The notes: a model not told the origin generated them from the sequence alone. 64,000 bases of DNA from Gemmatimonadota bacterium (GCA_003222115.1 QHUL01000048.1:1-64000), one strand, 5' to 3'. Shown: positions 47,454-57,251, counted from the first letter of the stretch. A program made the numbers and translations.

Positions 47454-49037
47454 ATGCAGCGTCCGAAGAGCATTCTCTGGGTGGACGACGAGATCGAAGG
47501 GCTCGCCGCGCACCGCCGCTTCCTCGAAGAGCAGGGCTTTACCGTAGCGTCGGCGACGCACGGCGACGACGCGCTGGCGCTGCTGCGGCGGCAGCCGTAC
47601 AGCGTCGTGCTGCTGGACGAGCAGATGCCCGGGCGGCGCGGCCTCGAGCTGTTGAGCGAGATCCGCGCGATCGACCCCGCCATGCCGGTCGTGATGGTGA
47701 CGCAGAGCGAGGGCGACGGCACGCTGCGCGAGGCGATCGGCGTCGAGGTGGACGACTACCTCGTCAAGCCGGTCCACCCGCGGCAGGTGCTGTCCGTGGT
47801 GACGCGGCTGCTCGAGGGCGACCGCATCCGCCAGCAGCGCCGGGCGCGCGACTTCGTGACGCGGTTCCGCGAGCTGGAAGCGAAGCGCGCCGAGACGCTC
47901 GCGTGGCGCGAATGGATCGAGCTGGTGGTGGAGCTGGCGGGGTGGGAGGTGCGGCTCGAGGCCGCGCGCGAGCCCGGCCTCAGCGACGCGCTGCGCGCGC
48001 TGCAGCGCGGCCTCCACGACAGCTTCGCCGCCTACGTCGCGCGCCAGTACCCCCGCTGGCTCGCGGCCCCCGAGGGCGACCGCCCGCCGCTGTCGGTGGA
48101 CGTCGGGGCCGAGTTCCTCGTGCCCGTCCTCAAGGACACAGGCCGCGTGCTGTTCATCGTGGTGGACTGCCTGCGGCTGGACCAGTGGGAAGTGCTGCGC
48201 GACCTCGTCACGCCGCTGTTCCAGGTCGAGGAGTCGCACTACTTCAGCATCCTGCCGACGGCGACGCCTTTCGCCCGCAACGCGATCTTCTCCGGCATGT
48301 TCCCGATGGAGATCGCCGCGCGGCACCCCGACTGGTGGGGCGCGGCGTCCGATGAGGAGAGCCTGAACGCGCACGAGGCCGAGCTGTTGAGCGAGCAGCT
48401 GGCGGAGCTCGTGGGCAAGCCGGTGCCGGTGCGCTACGAGAAGCTGTTCAGCGCCGGGGAGAGCTCCGAGCTGCAGCGGCGGCTGCCGGCGCACCTCGCC
48501 CAGGACGGCGTGACGGCGCTGGTGTTCAACTTCATCGACCAGCTGACGCACGGCCGCTCGGAGAGCGCGATCCTCTACGAGGTGGCGCGCGACGAGGCCG
48601 CCCTGCGCGGTCTCACCCGCACTTGGTTCGAGCGCAGTCCCGTGCTCGCGGCGCTGCAGGAGGCCGAGCGGCGCGGCGTCACGGTGCTGCTCACCTCGGA
48701 CCACGGCTCGATCCACTGCGAGCGCCCCGCCACCGTGTTCGCGAAGCGCGATGCCACCGCCAATCTGCGCTACAAGTTTGGCGAGGACCTGCGCGCCGAG
48801 GATCCCGACGCCGCGATCGCGGTCCAGGACCTCAAGACGTGGGGGCTGCCGGCCATGGGACTGGGCGTGCGCCTGCTGCTCGCCACGACCGACCGCTTCT
48901 TCGTCTATCCGACCAAGCTGCGCGAGTACCAGGCGCGCTACCGCGGGTCGTTCCTGCACGGCGGCGTGACCCCGGAGGAGATGATCCTCCCGGTGGCCCT
49001 GCTGACGCCGCGCGGCCGGCGTGGGGGCTCGGGCTGA
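47454..49037 (+). CDS. porX: PorX-like response regulator with PglZ phosphatase-fold domain
   Basis: 527 residues. The receiver domain (1-120) has ILWVDDEIEGL, the phospho-site VVLLDEQMPGRRG and DDYLVKPVHP. After a helical linker, a PglZ/alkaline-phosphatase-superfamily domain follows, with metal and nucleophile regions VLFIVVDCLRLDQWEVL, FSILPTATPFARNAIFSG and LLTSDHGSIHCE. This architecture is that of PorX, which in Bacteroidota controls type IX secretion and has nucleotide-hydrolysing activity. No porY kinase or type IX genes are visible here. The gene directly precedes an MsbA-type flippase (stop and ATG adjacent), so it may regulate envelope functions. Confidence 0.88.
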   Translation: MQRPKSILWVDDEIEGLAAHRRFLEEQGFTVASATHGDDALALLRRQPYSVVLLDEQMPGRRGLELLSEIRAIDPAMPVVMVTQSEGDGTLREAIGVEVDDYLVKPVHPRQVLSVVTRLLEGDRIRQQRRARDFVTRFRELEAKRAETLAWREWIELVVELAGWEVRLEAAREPGLSDALRALQRGLHDSFAAYVARQYPRWLAAPEGDRPPLSVDVGAEFLVPVLKDTGRVLFIVVDCLRLDQWEVLRDLVTPLFQVEESHYFSILPTATPFARNAIFSGMFPMEIAARHPDWWGAASDEESLNAHEAELLSEQLAELVGKPVPVRYEKLFSAGESSELQRRLPAHLAQDGVTALVFNFIDQLTHGRSESAILYEVARDEAALRGLTRTWFERSPVLAALQEAERRGVTVLLTSDHGSIHCERPATVFAKRDATANLRYKFGEDLRAEDPDAAIAVQDLKTWGLPAMGLGVRLLLATTDRFFVYPTKLREYQARYRGSFLHGGVTPEEMILPVALLTPRGRRGGSG

Positions 49038-50843
49038 ATGAGCCGCGGCGCCCGCCTGCTGCTGCTGCTGCGCCCCTACACGCTCCTGTTCACCACGAAC
49101 ATCCTCGCGACGCTGGTGGCGTCGGTGATGGATGGGGCCACGTTCGTGCTGCTCATCCCCTTCCTGCGCGCGCTGTTCGGCCAGGAGGCGCTCCCCACGA
49201 CCGGCGCCTCGGGCGTCGAGGACGTGCTCGCGAAGATCGCCGGGCCGTTCCTCGCGGCGGGAGCGCCCGCGGTCGCGCTCCGCAACGTGGTGGTCGTGCT
49301 CCTGGGCGCGCTGGTGCTGAAGAACGTGGCGCAGTACGCCGCCGCGGTCTCGAGCGTCGCGATCGAAGAGGGCGTGGTGCGCGACCTGCGGGTGCGCCTG
49401 TTCCGCCATCTCCAGACCCTGCCCCTCGGCTTCTTCCAGCGCACCAAGGGCGGCCAGCTGCTCGCCCGGGTGGTGAGCGACGCCGATCAGGTGAAGACGG
49501 CCGTCACCGCCGCGCTCGCCTCGCTGCTCCGCAACGTCAGCCTCATCGTCGTGTACGTCGCGATCTTGCTGGGGCTGTCGTGGCGGCTCACGCTGATCGC
49601 GATCGTCGCGGCCCCGGTGCTGGCGCTCATCATCCGGCCGATGATCGCCCGCGTGCGACGCCGCTCGCGCGAGCAGGCGGACGAGCGCGGCGAGCTGACG
49701 AGCCTGGTGGCGGAGATGGTGGCGTCGATCAAGCTGGTGCGCGCCTACGTGGCGGAGGCGTTCGAGGCGGAGCGCTTCCAGCGGCTCGCCGACCGCTACC
49801 GCCGGCGGGTGCTGCGCGCGCAGGGCTGGTCCACCCTCACGAGCCCCGTGAGCGAGATCTTCGCCGGGCTCGTGGTCGCGCTGATCCTCTTCTACGGCAC
49901 CCACCTCGCCCTCGGCGCCTCGGCCACGCTCCGGCCCGAGGTGTTCATCGCGTTCATCTTCTTGGCGCTGCGCCTCATGTCGCCGGTGAAGGCGGTCGCG
50001 CAGTACCCCACGATCATGGCGGGCGCGGTGGCCGCGGCCGACCGCGTCTTCGAGGTGCTCGACCTCCCGTCCGACGAAGGCGATCGGCCCGGCGAGATCC
50101 CCGCGGCCTTCCGGGAGCGGATCGAGTACCGCCGGGTGAGCTTCTCCTACGACGGCACCGAGGCCGCCGTGCTGCGCGACGTGGACCTGGAGGTGCGGCG
50201 GGGCCAGGTGGTCGCGATCGTGGGGCCGTCCGGGGCGGGAAAGACGACGCTCGTGGACCTGCTGCCGCGCTTCTACGAGCCCACGAGCGGCGGCATCCTC
50301 ATCGACGGCGTGCCGATCACGCGGTTCACGCGCGCGAGTCTCCGAGCCCTGTTGGGGATCGTGTCGCAGGAGACGGTGCTCCTGAACGACAGCGTGTTCG
50401 CGAACGTCGCCTACGGGCGCAGCGACTTCACGCTCGACCAGGTGCGGCATGCGGCGCGTGCCGCGAACGCCGACGAGTTCGTCGCGCAGCTCCCCCAGGG
50501 CTACGACACCCTGCTGGGCGAGCGCGGCACCCGGCTCTCGGGCGGGCAACGCCAGCGTATCGCGATCGCGCGCGCCCTGCTGCGCGACCCCCCGGTCCTG
50601 ATTCTCGACGAGGCGACGAGCGCGCTCGACGCCGAGTCGGAGCGTCTGGTGCAGGAGGCGATCGATCGCCTGATGGCGCACCGCACCGTGCTCGTCATCG
50701 CGCACCGGCTCACGACCGTGCGGCACGCGGACCTGATCGTCGTGCTGTCCGGGGGGCGCATCGTGGAGCGCGGGACCCACGACGCCTTGTTCGCGGGCGG
50801 CGGCGTGTACCGGCGGCTGCACGACATGCAGTTCCGGGTCTGA
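49038..50843 (+). CDS. ABC transporter, fused permease and ATPase (MsbA-like)
   Basis: 601 residues: six membrane helices in an ABC type 1 exporter domain (to about residue 340), then the ATPase with Walker A VGPSGAGKTTLVDLL, Q-loop GIVSQETVLLNDSVF, signature RLSGGQRQRIAIARAL, Walker B VLILDEATSALD and the switch His in VIAHRLTTV. Closest in layout to the lipid A/LPS-core flippase MsbA. The surrounding glycosyltransferases support a role in exporting LPS or another glycolipid. It begins immediately after the PorX-like stop and is one base from the next gene. Confidence 0.92.
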   Translation: MSRGARLLLLLRPYTLLFTTNILATLVASVMDGATFVLLIPFLRALFGQEALPTTGASGVEDVLAKIAGPFLAAGAPAVALRNVVVVLLGALVLKNVAQYAAAVSSVAIEEGVVRDLRVRLFRHLQTLPLGFFQRTKGGQLLARVVSDADQVKTAVTAALASLLRNVSLIVVYVAILLGLSWRLTLIAIVAAPVLALIIRPMIARVRRRSREQADERGELTSLVAEMVASIKLVRAYVAEAFEAERFQRLADRYRRRVLRAQGWSTLTSPVSEIFAGLVVALILFYGTHLALGASATLRPEVFIAFIFLALRLMSPVKAVAQYPTIMAGAVAAADRVFEVLDLPSDEGDRPGEIPAAFRERIEYRRVSFSYDGTEAAVLRDVDLEVRRGQVVAIVGPSGAGKTTLVDLLPRFYEPTSGGILIDGVPITRFTRASLRALLGIVSQETVLLNDSVFANVAYGRSDFTLDQVRHAARAANADEFVAQLPQGYDTLLGERGTRLSGGQRQRIAIARALLRDPPVLILDEATSALDAESERLVQEAIDRLMAHRTVLVIAHRLTTVRHADLIVVLSGGRIVERGTHDALFAGGGVYRRLHDMQFRV

Positions 50844-50844
50844 C

Positions 50845-51708
50845 ATGCTCTCCGGCTTCACGATCGTCCGCAACGCCGTCACGCTCGACTACCCCATCAT
50901 CCCCGCCGTCCGGTCGCTGCTCGACGTGTGCGACGAGGTGGTGGTGAACGTGGGGCGCTCGGACGACGGCACGCGCGAGCTGGTCGCCGCGCTGGGCGAC
51001 CCGCGGGTGCGCATCCTCGACACGGTGTGGGACTTCTCCCGCGGCAGCACGGCGCTCGCCGTCGAGACCGACCGCGCCATGGCCGCCTGCCGCGGCGCCT
51101 GGGGACTCTACGTCCAGGCCGACGAGGTGCTCGACGAGCGGGGCGCGGAGATCCTCAAGCAACGGGTCGGCGAGTGGGACCGGGACGCGCGGGTGGAGGG
51201 CCTGCTGGTCGATTATCTCCATTTCTACGGCGACTTCGACACGCTCGCAACCGACCGGCACTGGTACCGGCGCGAGGTACGGTGCGTGCGCCTGGGCCGG
51301 GACGTCCGCTCCTACCAGGACGCGCAGGGGTTCCGCGTTGGCCCGGAGGAGCGGCGCGTGCGGGCGCGGGCGACGGCGGCGCGGATGTTCCACTACGGGT
51401 GGGCCCGGCCGCCCGCTGCGCTGCGGCGGAAGCTCGCGGCGTCGCGCGACATCTTCACCGAGGTGCCGGACCGGACTGCGGCGCGCGAGGCGCGGGGCCG
51501 GCTCGATTGGACTCCGCTGTTGCGCCGCTTCACGGGCGAGCACCCGCGGGCCGCGGGTGACTGGGTCGCCGAGCGGCGTGACCACGCGGGCCCCGGGGTA
51601 GGCCCGCGCCGTTTCCGGCGCCAGCACCTGCGGCTGTACCTCTCGGATTGGATCGAGCGCCTCACGGGCGCCCGCGTCTTCGAATACCGCAACTACGTCG
51701 AGGTGTGA
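50845..51708 (+). CDS. Glycosyltransferase (GT2-like, SunS-type start)
   Basis: 287 residues beginning LSGFTIVRNAVTLDYPIIPAV, with DEVVVNVGRSDDGT and the metal-binding-type LYVQADEVLDERG, as in GT-A glycosyltransferases. GYARPP-like FHYGWARPPAALRRK lies in the second half. It should transfer a sugar from a nucleotide donor on the cytoplasmic side. Convergent with the membrane glycosyltransferase gene; 21 bases separate their ends. Confidence 0.82.
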   Translation: MLSGFTIVRNAVTLDYPIIPAVRSLLDVCDEVVVNVGRSDDGTRELVAALGDPRVRILDTVWDFSRGSTALAVETDRAMAACRGAWGLYVQADEVLDERGAEILKQRVGEWDRDARVEGLLVDYLHFYGDFDTLATDRHWYRREVRCVRLGRDVRSYQDAQGFRVGPEERRVRARATAARMFHYGWARPPAALRRKLAASRDIFTEVPDRTAAREARGRLDWTPLLRRFTGEHPRAAGDWVAERRDHAGPGVGPRRFRRQHLRLYLSDWIERLTGARVFEYRNYVEV

Positions 51709-51729
51709 GCTTCCGCCTGCAGGAGCTCC

Positions 51730-53244
51730 TCAGCGTGACGCTGCGCTGGGCGGCGCGATCGACATCACGACCGCGCTGGTGGCGTGGTTGCGGCGGGGGT
51801 TCACGAGGTGCGCCAGCTCGTCGCCCAGGCTCGGGGTGACGGTCGCCTCGCGCTCGAGCCGGGCGCCCAGGGCGCGCTCGAGCCGCGCCGCGTCGGCTTC
51901 CGCCGAGTCGCTGTAGAGGATCAGGTAGTTGGGCGCCGGGCTCGCCGCGCGCACCGCCTGCGCGTCCTGCGCCAGCCGGTTACGGTCGGCGAACACGATA
52001 ACCGGAGGCCGCGGCCGGCCCAGATAGTAGACAGGGACGGGGAACAGGTACGTGTACTGCACCACGACGACGCCCGTGGCGTCGTGCCGCGCCTGGACGT
52101 ACACGAGCGGCGCGACCCGGTCCTTCTTGCCGTACACGAACAGCGTGCCCGCGAGCAGCACGGTGTTGACCGCCCAGTAGTACTTCCACAGCCAGCCGTA
52201 CACGCGCGACCACGAGCGCGCCGCGAGCCACGCGGCGACGGGGCCGAAGCCGAGCGCCGCGAGCAGGATGATCACCGGGAGCACGGGGAGGAGGAAACGC
52301 TCCTGCCGATTGGCGATCGCACTGTGCGCGACGAGGAAGACGAGTGTCGGCACGCCCAGCAGGGCAAGGTCCTTGCCCCCGCGGGCGGCGGCCGTGAGGA
52401 ACAGGAGCGAGAACGGCGGCACGAACAGGCCGACGAGCGCCGCCGCGTACGTCCACACCGCGCCCTGGGGGTAGCCACCCGGGTCGGTGAGGATGCGCGG
52501 AGGCCAGTGGACCAGCGGCCCGTAGTAGATCCGGAACGAGTACCACCACTCGTGGTTGATGAGGTGGTTGCTCAGTCCTTGCAGGGTGAGGACGAGCGCC
52601 AGGCCTCCGAGGAACAGCGCGCCGCGCCGCCGGTCCGGCTCCTGCCACAGCGCGAGCAGTGCGAACGGCACCACGAACGAGATCAGCGGGAAGCGCACGA
52701 TCAGCGCGACACCCAGCGCCGTCCCGGCGAGCAGCGCGAACGTCCCGCCGCGAGGGTCGTCCCGCGCCCGCAGCAGCCACCAGCAGCTCGCGAGCAGCGG
52801 CACCTGGCATACTGCTTCCTCGAACTGGTGCACCGCGGTGATCGGGAGCGCGAAGAACGTCGCGACGAGGAGGCCGCCGAGCAGGGCCGTGCGCGGCGTC
52901 GCCGTGCGCTCCAGGATCCGGTAGACGAGCGAGACAGTGAAGAGCGAGTAGGCCGCCTGCACCAGGCGGACGACCAGGAGCTGGGTGGCGGGCGAGGGAT
53001 CATCCACGGCCCCGGTCGCCCGCATGATCAGCGCGACCACGCCGGGATAGAGGATCGAGCGCTTGTGCTCGACCTCCAGGCCCAGGCCGCTCACCAGCCG
53101 CTCCGCGGCGTCGACCAGGACGTGATGATCGTCGATGGCGAGGAAGCCGCGGCTGAAGATGGCGGCGGTCACGCGCACGAGAGCGGCGAGGATCAGGACG
53201 GCGAGGAGCGGACGCTCCCGGAGCGCGCGCCTGAGCGCGATCAT
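51730..53244 (-). CDS. Polytopic membrane glycosyltransferase (GT-C type, ArnT/PMT-like)
   Basis: About 504 residues with roughly ten hydrophobic segments and the GT-C features: an early acidic motif in a periplasmic loop (SRGFLAIDDHHVLVDAA) and HQFEEAVCQ. A soluble C-terminal part follows (VYYLGRPRPPVIVFADRNRL). Such enzymes use polyprenyl-phosphate sugars on the outer face of the inner membrane. ATG 53244 shares ATGA with the stop of the GT4 gene; the longer opening is that gene's shadow. Confidence 0.83.
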   Translation of the reverse strand: MIALRRALRERPLLAVLILAALVRVTAAIFSRGFLAIDDHHVLVDAAERLVSGLGLEVEHKRSILYPGVVALIMRATGAVDDPSPATQLLVVRLVQAAYSLFTVSLVYRILERTATPRTALLGGLLVATFFALPITAVHQFEEAVCQVPLLASCWWLLRARDDPRGGTFALLAGTALGVALIVRFPLISFVVPFALLALWQEPDRRRGALFLGGLALVLTLQGLSNHLINHEWWYSFRIYYGPLVHWPPRILTDPGGYPQGAVWTYAAALVGLFVPPFSLLFLTAAARGGKDLALLGVPTLVFLVAHSAIANRQERFLLPVLPVIILLAALGFGPVAAWLAARSWSRVYGWLWKYYWAVNTVLLAGTLFVYGKKDRVAPLVYVQARHDATGVVVVQYTYLFPVPVYYLGRPRPPVIVFADRNRLAQDAQAVRAASPAPNYLILYSDSAEADAARLERALGARLEREATVTPSLGDELAHLVNPRRNHATSAVVMSIAPPSAASR

Positions 53245-54176
53245 GCAGTGTGTTGGGGCGCGAGCTTCCCCGTTTCCAGCAGGCAGCGGTACATCCGCAC
53301 GTAGCCCTCGGCCATGGCGAGGTGGGTGAAGCGGCGCTCGGCGTGCGCGCGGCAGGCGGCGGGGCTTCGGGTGTGAATCGTCGCGGCCGCGGCGATCATC
53401 TCCTCCAGGGTGCCGCACAGCGCGCCAACCTCGGGCGTGATCAGCTCCGGCAGCGCGCCGCGGCGCGTGCCGAGCACGGGGGTGCCCGAGAGCAGGGCCT
53501 CGATCGTCACCAGGCCGAACGGCTCGTCCCACTCCGCGGGGTTCCAGAGACAGCGGGCCCGGGCGAGCAGTGCCGCCTTGGTCGCGCCGTCCACCTCGCC
53601 CACGTACTTGATCGAGCCGGTGAAGCTCGGCCGCCAGCCGCCCGCGACGATGAGCGGGTGGCCCGTCCGCTTCGCCGCTTCCACGGCCCAATGGTAGCCC
53701 TTGGCGCTGTGCAGCTTGCCGAGGAACAGGTCGTACTGCTCCGGCCGCTTGGGGAAGCGCCGGAAGAAGTACTCCGCCGGGTCGAGGCCGTTGTAAACGA
53801 ACAGCTCGCTCCCGTGGCGGCGCGCGTGGTCGCGCGACAGGAAGATCGCGTTGGGGGAGACGGGGGAGCCGGGCTTGAGGTTGCGGTGGATGGTCTGGAC
53901 GAACGGGATCGCGTCGGGGCCGCGCTTGAGCGGGAAGTGCACGTGCAGGATGTCGCCGTCACGCGGCAGGTACGGCACGAGGCTCGTCGGGTCGTTGAAC
54001 TTGCGGGGCGGGACTTCCACGAGCTTCGCCTCGGGGACCCGCGTGCCGGGGGGCGCGAGCAGCGTGACGCGGTGGCCGTGCGCGGCGAGCCCGCGGACCA
54101 GCGCGACGACCACCCGCTGCGGGCCGCCGTAGCCCTTCGCCGGCAGTTGCTGGTGCGACGCCACCACGACGTGCAT
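53241..54176 (-). CDS. Glycosyltransferase family 4
   Basis: 311 residues, GT-B fold: HVVVASHQQLPAKGYGGPQRVVVALV at the start, DLFLGKLHSAKGYHWAVEAA, LIVAGGW and the donor-site EWDEPFGLVTIEALLSGTPVLGTRRGALPELI. Cytoplasmic. Coupled by ATGA to the downstream membrane glycosyltransferase. The 29 bases to the divergent GT4 gene contain TAGTATAACTAC, which could supply -10 elements for both directions. Confidence 0.9.
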   Translation of the reverse strand: MHVVVASHQQLPAKGYGGPQRVVVALVRGLAAHGHRVTLLAPPGTRVPEAKLVEVPPRKFNDPTSLVPYLPRDGDILHVHFPLKRGPDAIPFVQTIHRNLKPGSPVSPNAIFLSRDHARRHGSELFVYNGLDPAEYFFRRFPKRPEQYDLFLGKLHSAKGYHWAVEAAKRTGHPLIVAGGWRPSFTGSIKYVGEVDGATKAALLARARCLWNPAEWDEPFGLVTIEALLSGTPVLGTRRGALPELITPEVGALCGTLEEMIAAAATIHTRSPAACRAHAERRFTHLAMAEGYVRMYRCLLETGKLAPQHTA

Positions 54177-54205
54177 GGGCGAGATAGTATAACTACCTTC
54201 GGGCG

Positions 54206-55300
54206 ATGCCAGACCGGCCCCTCACCATTCTACAACTGACGCACCAGGGCGGTCCCGCCGGCTCGACACAGTCCATCTTCGGCTTGAGTCAGCACCTCGC
54301 CCGCCGCGGCCACCGCGTGGTCGTCGGCTGCCGCGAGGACACCCTGCTCGCGCGGCTGGCGCGGGAGGCGGCGCTGCCCGTGGCGCCGCTCGCGTTCACG
54401 GGCATCGGCGCCCTCGCGCGCGGGCTCGCGGGCGTCATCGCCCGGGAGCGCGTGGACGTGGTGAGCGCGCACGCCACGCGCGACCGTCGCGCGCTCGCGT
54501 GGCTGCGCTGGCGCGGGGCCCTGCCGCAGGCGTTCGTGGTCACGCGGCGCACCATGCCCCTCACGTCCCCGCTCGAGCTCGTCGCCGTGGGACTCGCGGC
54601 GGATCGCACCATCGCCGTGAGCGAGGCCGTGGCCCGCGCGCTGCGGCGCCGGCTGCACCCGGGAGGCCGGCTGCGCGTCGTCACGAACGGCATCGCCTTG
54701 GACCGCGTGGACGCTCCCGTGCCGCCCGCTGACCTGACGGCGGCCCGCACCGCGCTGGGCGACGTCGCCGGCCGGCCGGTCGTCGTGATCGTCGCGCGCC
54801 GCAAGGACCAGGACGTCCTGCTCCGGGCCCTGCCTGGCCTCGAGCAACCCCTCGTGCTCGCGCTCGTGGGGCTCGAGGCGGATGAGCGCCTGCGCGCGCT
54901 CGCGGCCGCGGTGCCGGCTCGCCACCGCGTGGTGTTCGTGCCGCCCACCGATCGCCCGCTCGCGTTCTACCATCTCGCCGCGGCGGCCGCGCTGCCGTCC
55001 CGCATCGAAGGGATGTCGCAAACCTTGCTCGAGGCGATGGCGCTGGGGCTCCCGGTCGTGGCGTCCGACTACGGGGGCAACCCCGATCTCGTGCGGTCGG
55101 GGGAGACGGGACTCCTGGTCCCGCCGCTCGACCCCGCCGCGTGGGCGCGGGCGCTCGCGCGACTGCTCGGCGACGCCGGCCTCGCGCGGCGGCTGGCACG
55201 CGCCGGCCGGGAGCTCGTGCGGCGCGAGTTCACGCTCGAAGGCACGGCCGCGCGCACCGAAGCCATCTACCGCGAGGCGCTCGCCCGTCGTTACCATTAG
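54206..55300 (+). CDS. Glycosyltransferase family 4
   Basis: 364 residues with LTILQLTHQGGPAGSTQSIFGLSQHLARRGH at the N-terminus, the domain linker ISEAVA-like TIAVSEAVARALRRRLH, RLRVVTNGIAL, and the donor-binding LPSRIEGMSQTLLEAMALGLPVVASDYGGNPDLV with RSGETGLLVPP. First of four consecutive plus-strand glycosyltransferases likely making one surface glycan. Confidence 0.91.
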   Translation: MPDRPLTILQLTHQGGPAGSTQSIFGLSQHLARRGHRVVVGCREDTLLARLAREAALPVAPLAFTGIGALARGLAGVIARERVDVVSAHATRDRRALAWLRWRGALPQAFVVTRRTMPLTSPLELVAVGLAADRTIAVSEAVARALRRRLHPGGRLRVVTNGIALDRVDAPVPPADLTAARTALGDVAGRPVVVIVARRKDQDVLLRALPGLEQPLVLALVGLEADERLRALAAAVPARHRVVFVPPTDRPLAFYHLAAAAALPSRIEGMSQTLLEAMALGLPVVASDYGGNPDLVRSGETGLLVPPLDPAAWARALARLLGDAGLARRLARAGRELVRREFTLEGTAARTEAIYREALARRYH

Positions 55301-55308
55301 CCAGCGAC

Positions 55309-56070
55309 ATGGTTGCTCGCACGCCGGTCTCGATCGTCATCCCCACGCGCAACGAGGCGCTGCAGATCGGCGAGTGCGTTCGAGGGCTCGCGTGGGCGGG
55401 CGAGGTGATCGTGGTGGACGGCGCGTCCGCGGACGGCACGGCTGAGTCCGCACGGGCGGCGGGAGCGCGCGTCCTGAACGGAGCCAGGGCGGGCACCGGC
55501 GGACAAACGATCGCCGCGCAGCGCAACGCGGGCATCGCCGCCGCGGCGCACGAGTGGGTGTTCGCGCTCGACGCGGACGAGCGCATCGGCCCCGAGCTCG
55601 CCGCCGAGCTGGCGGCCACGGTGGCTGCGCCCGCCCACGACGCGTACGCGGTGCGGCGGCGCAACGTGTTCTTCGGCAAGACGATCACGCGGGCGGGGTG
55701 GGGCGAGGACTGGGTCGTGCGGTTGTTCCGGCGTGAGCGGCGCTTCGTCGAGCGGCGGGTGCACGAGGGGCTCGAGCCGGTCGCGGACGTGGGCCGGCTC
55801 GGCGCGCCGCTCGCGCACGTCCCCTACCGCGATCTGAGCCACTATCTGCAGAAGCTCGACCGCTACGCGACCTGGGCCGCCGAGGATCTGGCCGCGCGCG
55901 GGCGCCGGCCGCGCCTCAGCGACCTCCTGTTCCGGCCGCCGGCCCGGTTCGCCCGGATGTACCTGTTGCAGCTCGGCGTGCTCGACGGGTGGCGTGGCGC
56001 GGTGCTGTGCGGCCTCGCCGCCGTCAGCGTGTTCCTCAAGTACGCCCGACTCTGGGAGCGTTCGCGATGA
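55309..56070 (+). CDS. Glycosyltransferase family 2 (WaaE/KdtX-like)
   Basis: 253 residues. VSIVIPTRNEALQIGECVRGL, EVIVVDGASADGTAE and WVFALDADERIGPELAAEL show the GT-A metal site. RAGWGEDWVVRLFRRE and the C-terminal YLQKLDRYATWAAEDL helix match the LPS core beta-1,4-glucosyltransferase WaaE group. It probably acts on LPS inner core. The stop overlaps the next start (ATGA). Confidence 0.9.
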   Translation: MVARTPVSIVIPTRNEALQIGECVRGLAWAGEVIVVDGASADGTAESARAAGARVLNGARAGTGGQTIAAQRNAGIAAAAHEWVFALDADERIGPELAAELAATVAAPAHDAYAVRRRNVFFGKTITRAGWGEDWVVRLFRRERRFVERRVHEGLEPVADVGRLGAPLAHVPYRDLSHYLQKLDRYATWAAEDLAARGRRPRLSDLLFRPPARFARMYLLQLGVLDGWRGAVLCGLAAVSVFLKYARLWERSR

Positions 56071-57251
56071 CCGCACTGCTCTTGGCCCAGGACTTTCCCC
56101 CGATGGGCGGCGGCATCGCCCGCCTGCACGGCGAGCTCGCGCGGCGCTATCCGCGGGGCGAGTTGATCGTTTCGACGCCCCAGAGTCCGGACGCCAACGA
56201 AGTGGACGCGCAGTTCGGCGGGGCGGTGGACCGGCTGCCGATGAGCCGGCGCTTCACGAAGACGCTCCCGGGGTTGCTGCTGTGGTCGCGGCGCGCGACG
56301 GGCCTGGCGCGCCAGCACCGCGTGCGCTTCGTCCACTGCGGCAATGTGAAGCCCGCGGGCTACCCGGCGCGCTGGGTGTACGAGCGGACACGCGTCCCCT
56401 ACGGCGTCTTCCTCTACGGCGCCGATCTCCTGTCCGAGCAGCACAAGTACCACAGCTCCAAGTTCAAACGCCGCTCCGCCCGCGCGATTCTGGGCGGCGC
56501 GGCCGTCTACATCGCCATCAGCAACTGGACGCGCGACCTCGCGCTCACCGTGTTGGGCGAGCTGGGCCTCGACGGCCACGGGCAGCGGCTGCGCGTCGTG
56601 CACCTCGGCACCGATCCCGAGCACTTTCGGCCCGGGGTGGAGGCGACGGCGATGCGGGTGCGGCTCGGCATCGCGAACGGGGCCGGGGAGGGGCGCTGGC
56701 TCGTGACCGTGGCGCGTCTGGAGAAGCACAAGGGCGTGGACACCGTGCTGCAGGCGCTCCCCGCCATCGTCGAGCGCGCCGCGGACGTGCGCTACGCAGT
56801 GGCCGGGGGCGGGCCGGAGCGCGAGTCGCTCGAAAAGCTGGCGCACAAGCTGGGCGTGGCGGACCGCGTGCGCTTCCTCGGCCAGGTGAGCGAGCGCGAC
56901 CTGCCCGCGCTCTACAACCTGGCGACGGTGTACGTCGGCGCCTCGCGGCGCGGGGAGCGGATCGGCGTGGAAGGGTTCGGCATCGCGCTGGTCGAGGCGT
57001 CGGCGTGCGGGGTGCCGGTCGTCGGGGGAAACTCGGGCGGCGTGCCGGACGCGGTGCGGGATGGGGAGACGGGCTTCCTCGTGCCGCCGGAGGAGCCGGC
57101 GGCGGTGGTCGAGGCGGTCTGCCGGCTGCTCGACGACCCCGCGCTGGCGCGGCGCCTCGGCGCCGCGGGGCGCCGCGCGGTCGAGACCTACTACAACTGG
57201 GATCGCGTCGTCCGCGACATCCGCGCTATCGAATCCGAAGTGGTGGGGTAG
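56067..57251 (+). CDS. Glycosyltransferase family 4 (first of a tandem pair)
   Basis: 394 residues. LLAQDFPPMGGGIARLHGELARRYP at the start, GVFLYGADLL, TVARLEKHKGVDTVLQALP, and the donor site GVEGFGIALVEASACGVPVVGGNSGGVPDAV. It is closely similar in layout and motifs to the next gene (shared FPPxGGGIAR, VGASRR, AGRRAVET-YNWDRV), so the two arose by tandem duplication. ATG 56067 shares ATGA with the WaaE-like stop. Confidence 0.91.
   Translation: MTALLLAQDFPPMGGGIARLHGELARRYPRGELIVSTPQSPDANEVDAQFGGAVDRLPMSRRFTKTLPGLLLWSRRATGLARQHRVRFVHCGNVKPAGYPARWVYERTRVPYGVFLYGADLLSEQHKYHSSKFKRRSARAILGGAAVYIAISNWTRDLALTVLGELGLDGHGQRLRVVHLGTDPEHFRPGVEATAMRVRLGIANGAGEGRWLVTVARLEKHKGVDTVLQALPAIVERAADVRYAVAGGGPERESLEKLAHKLGVADRVRFLGQVSERDLPALYNLATVYVGASRRGERIGVEGFGIALVEASACGVPVVGGNSGGVPDAVRDGETGFLVPPEEPAAVVEAVCRLLDDPALARRLGAAGRRAVETYYNWDRVVRDIRAIESEVVG

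Noticed and set aside
47439-50882. Very long open frame (over 1100 codons) on the minus strand opposite the PorX-like and ABC genes
   Set aside because: High-GC shadow: its protein is low-complexity His/Arg/Glu sequence, and the plus strand carries two clear, fully motif-supported genes.
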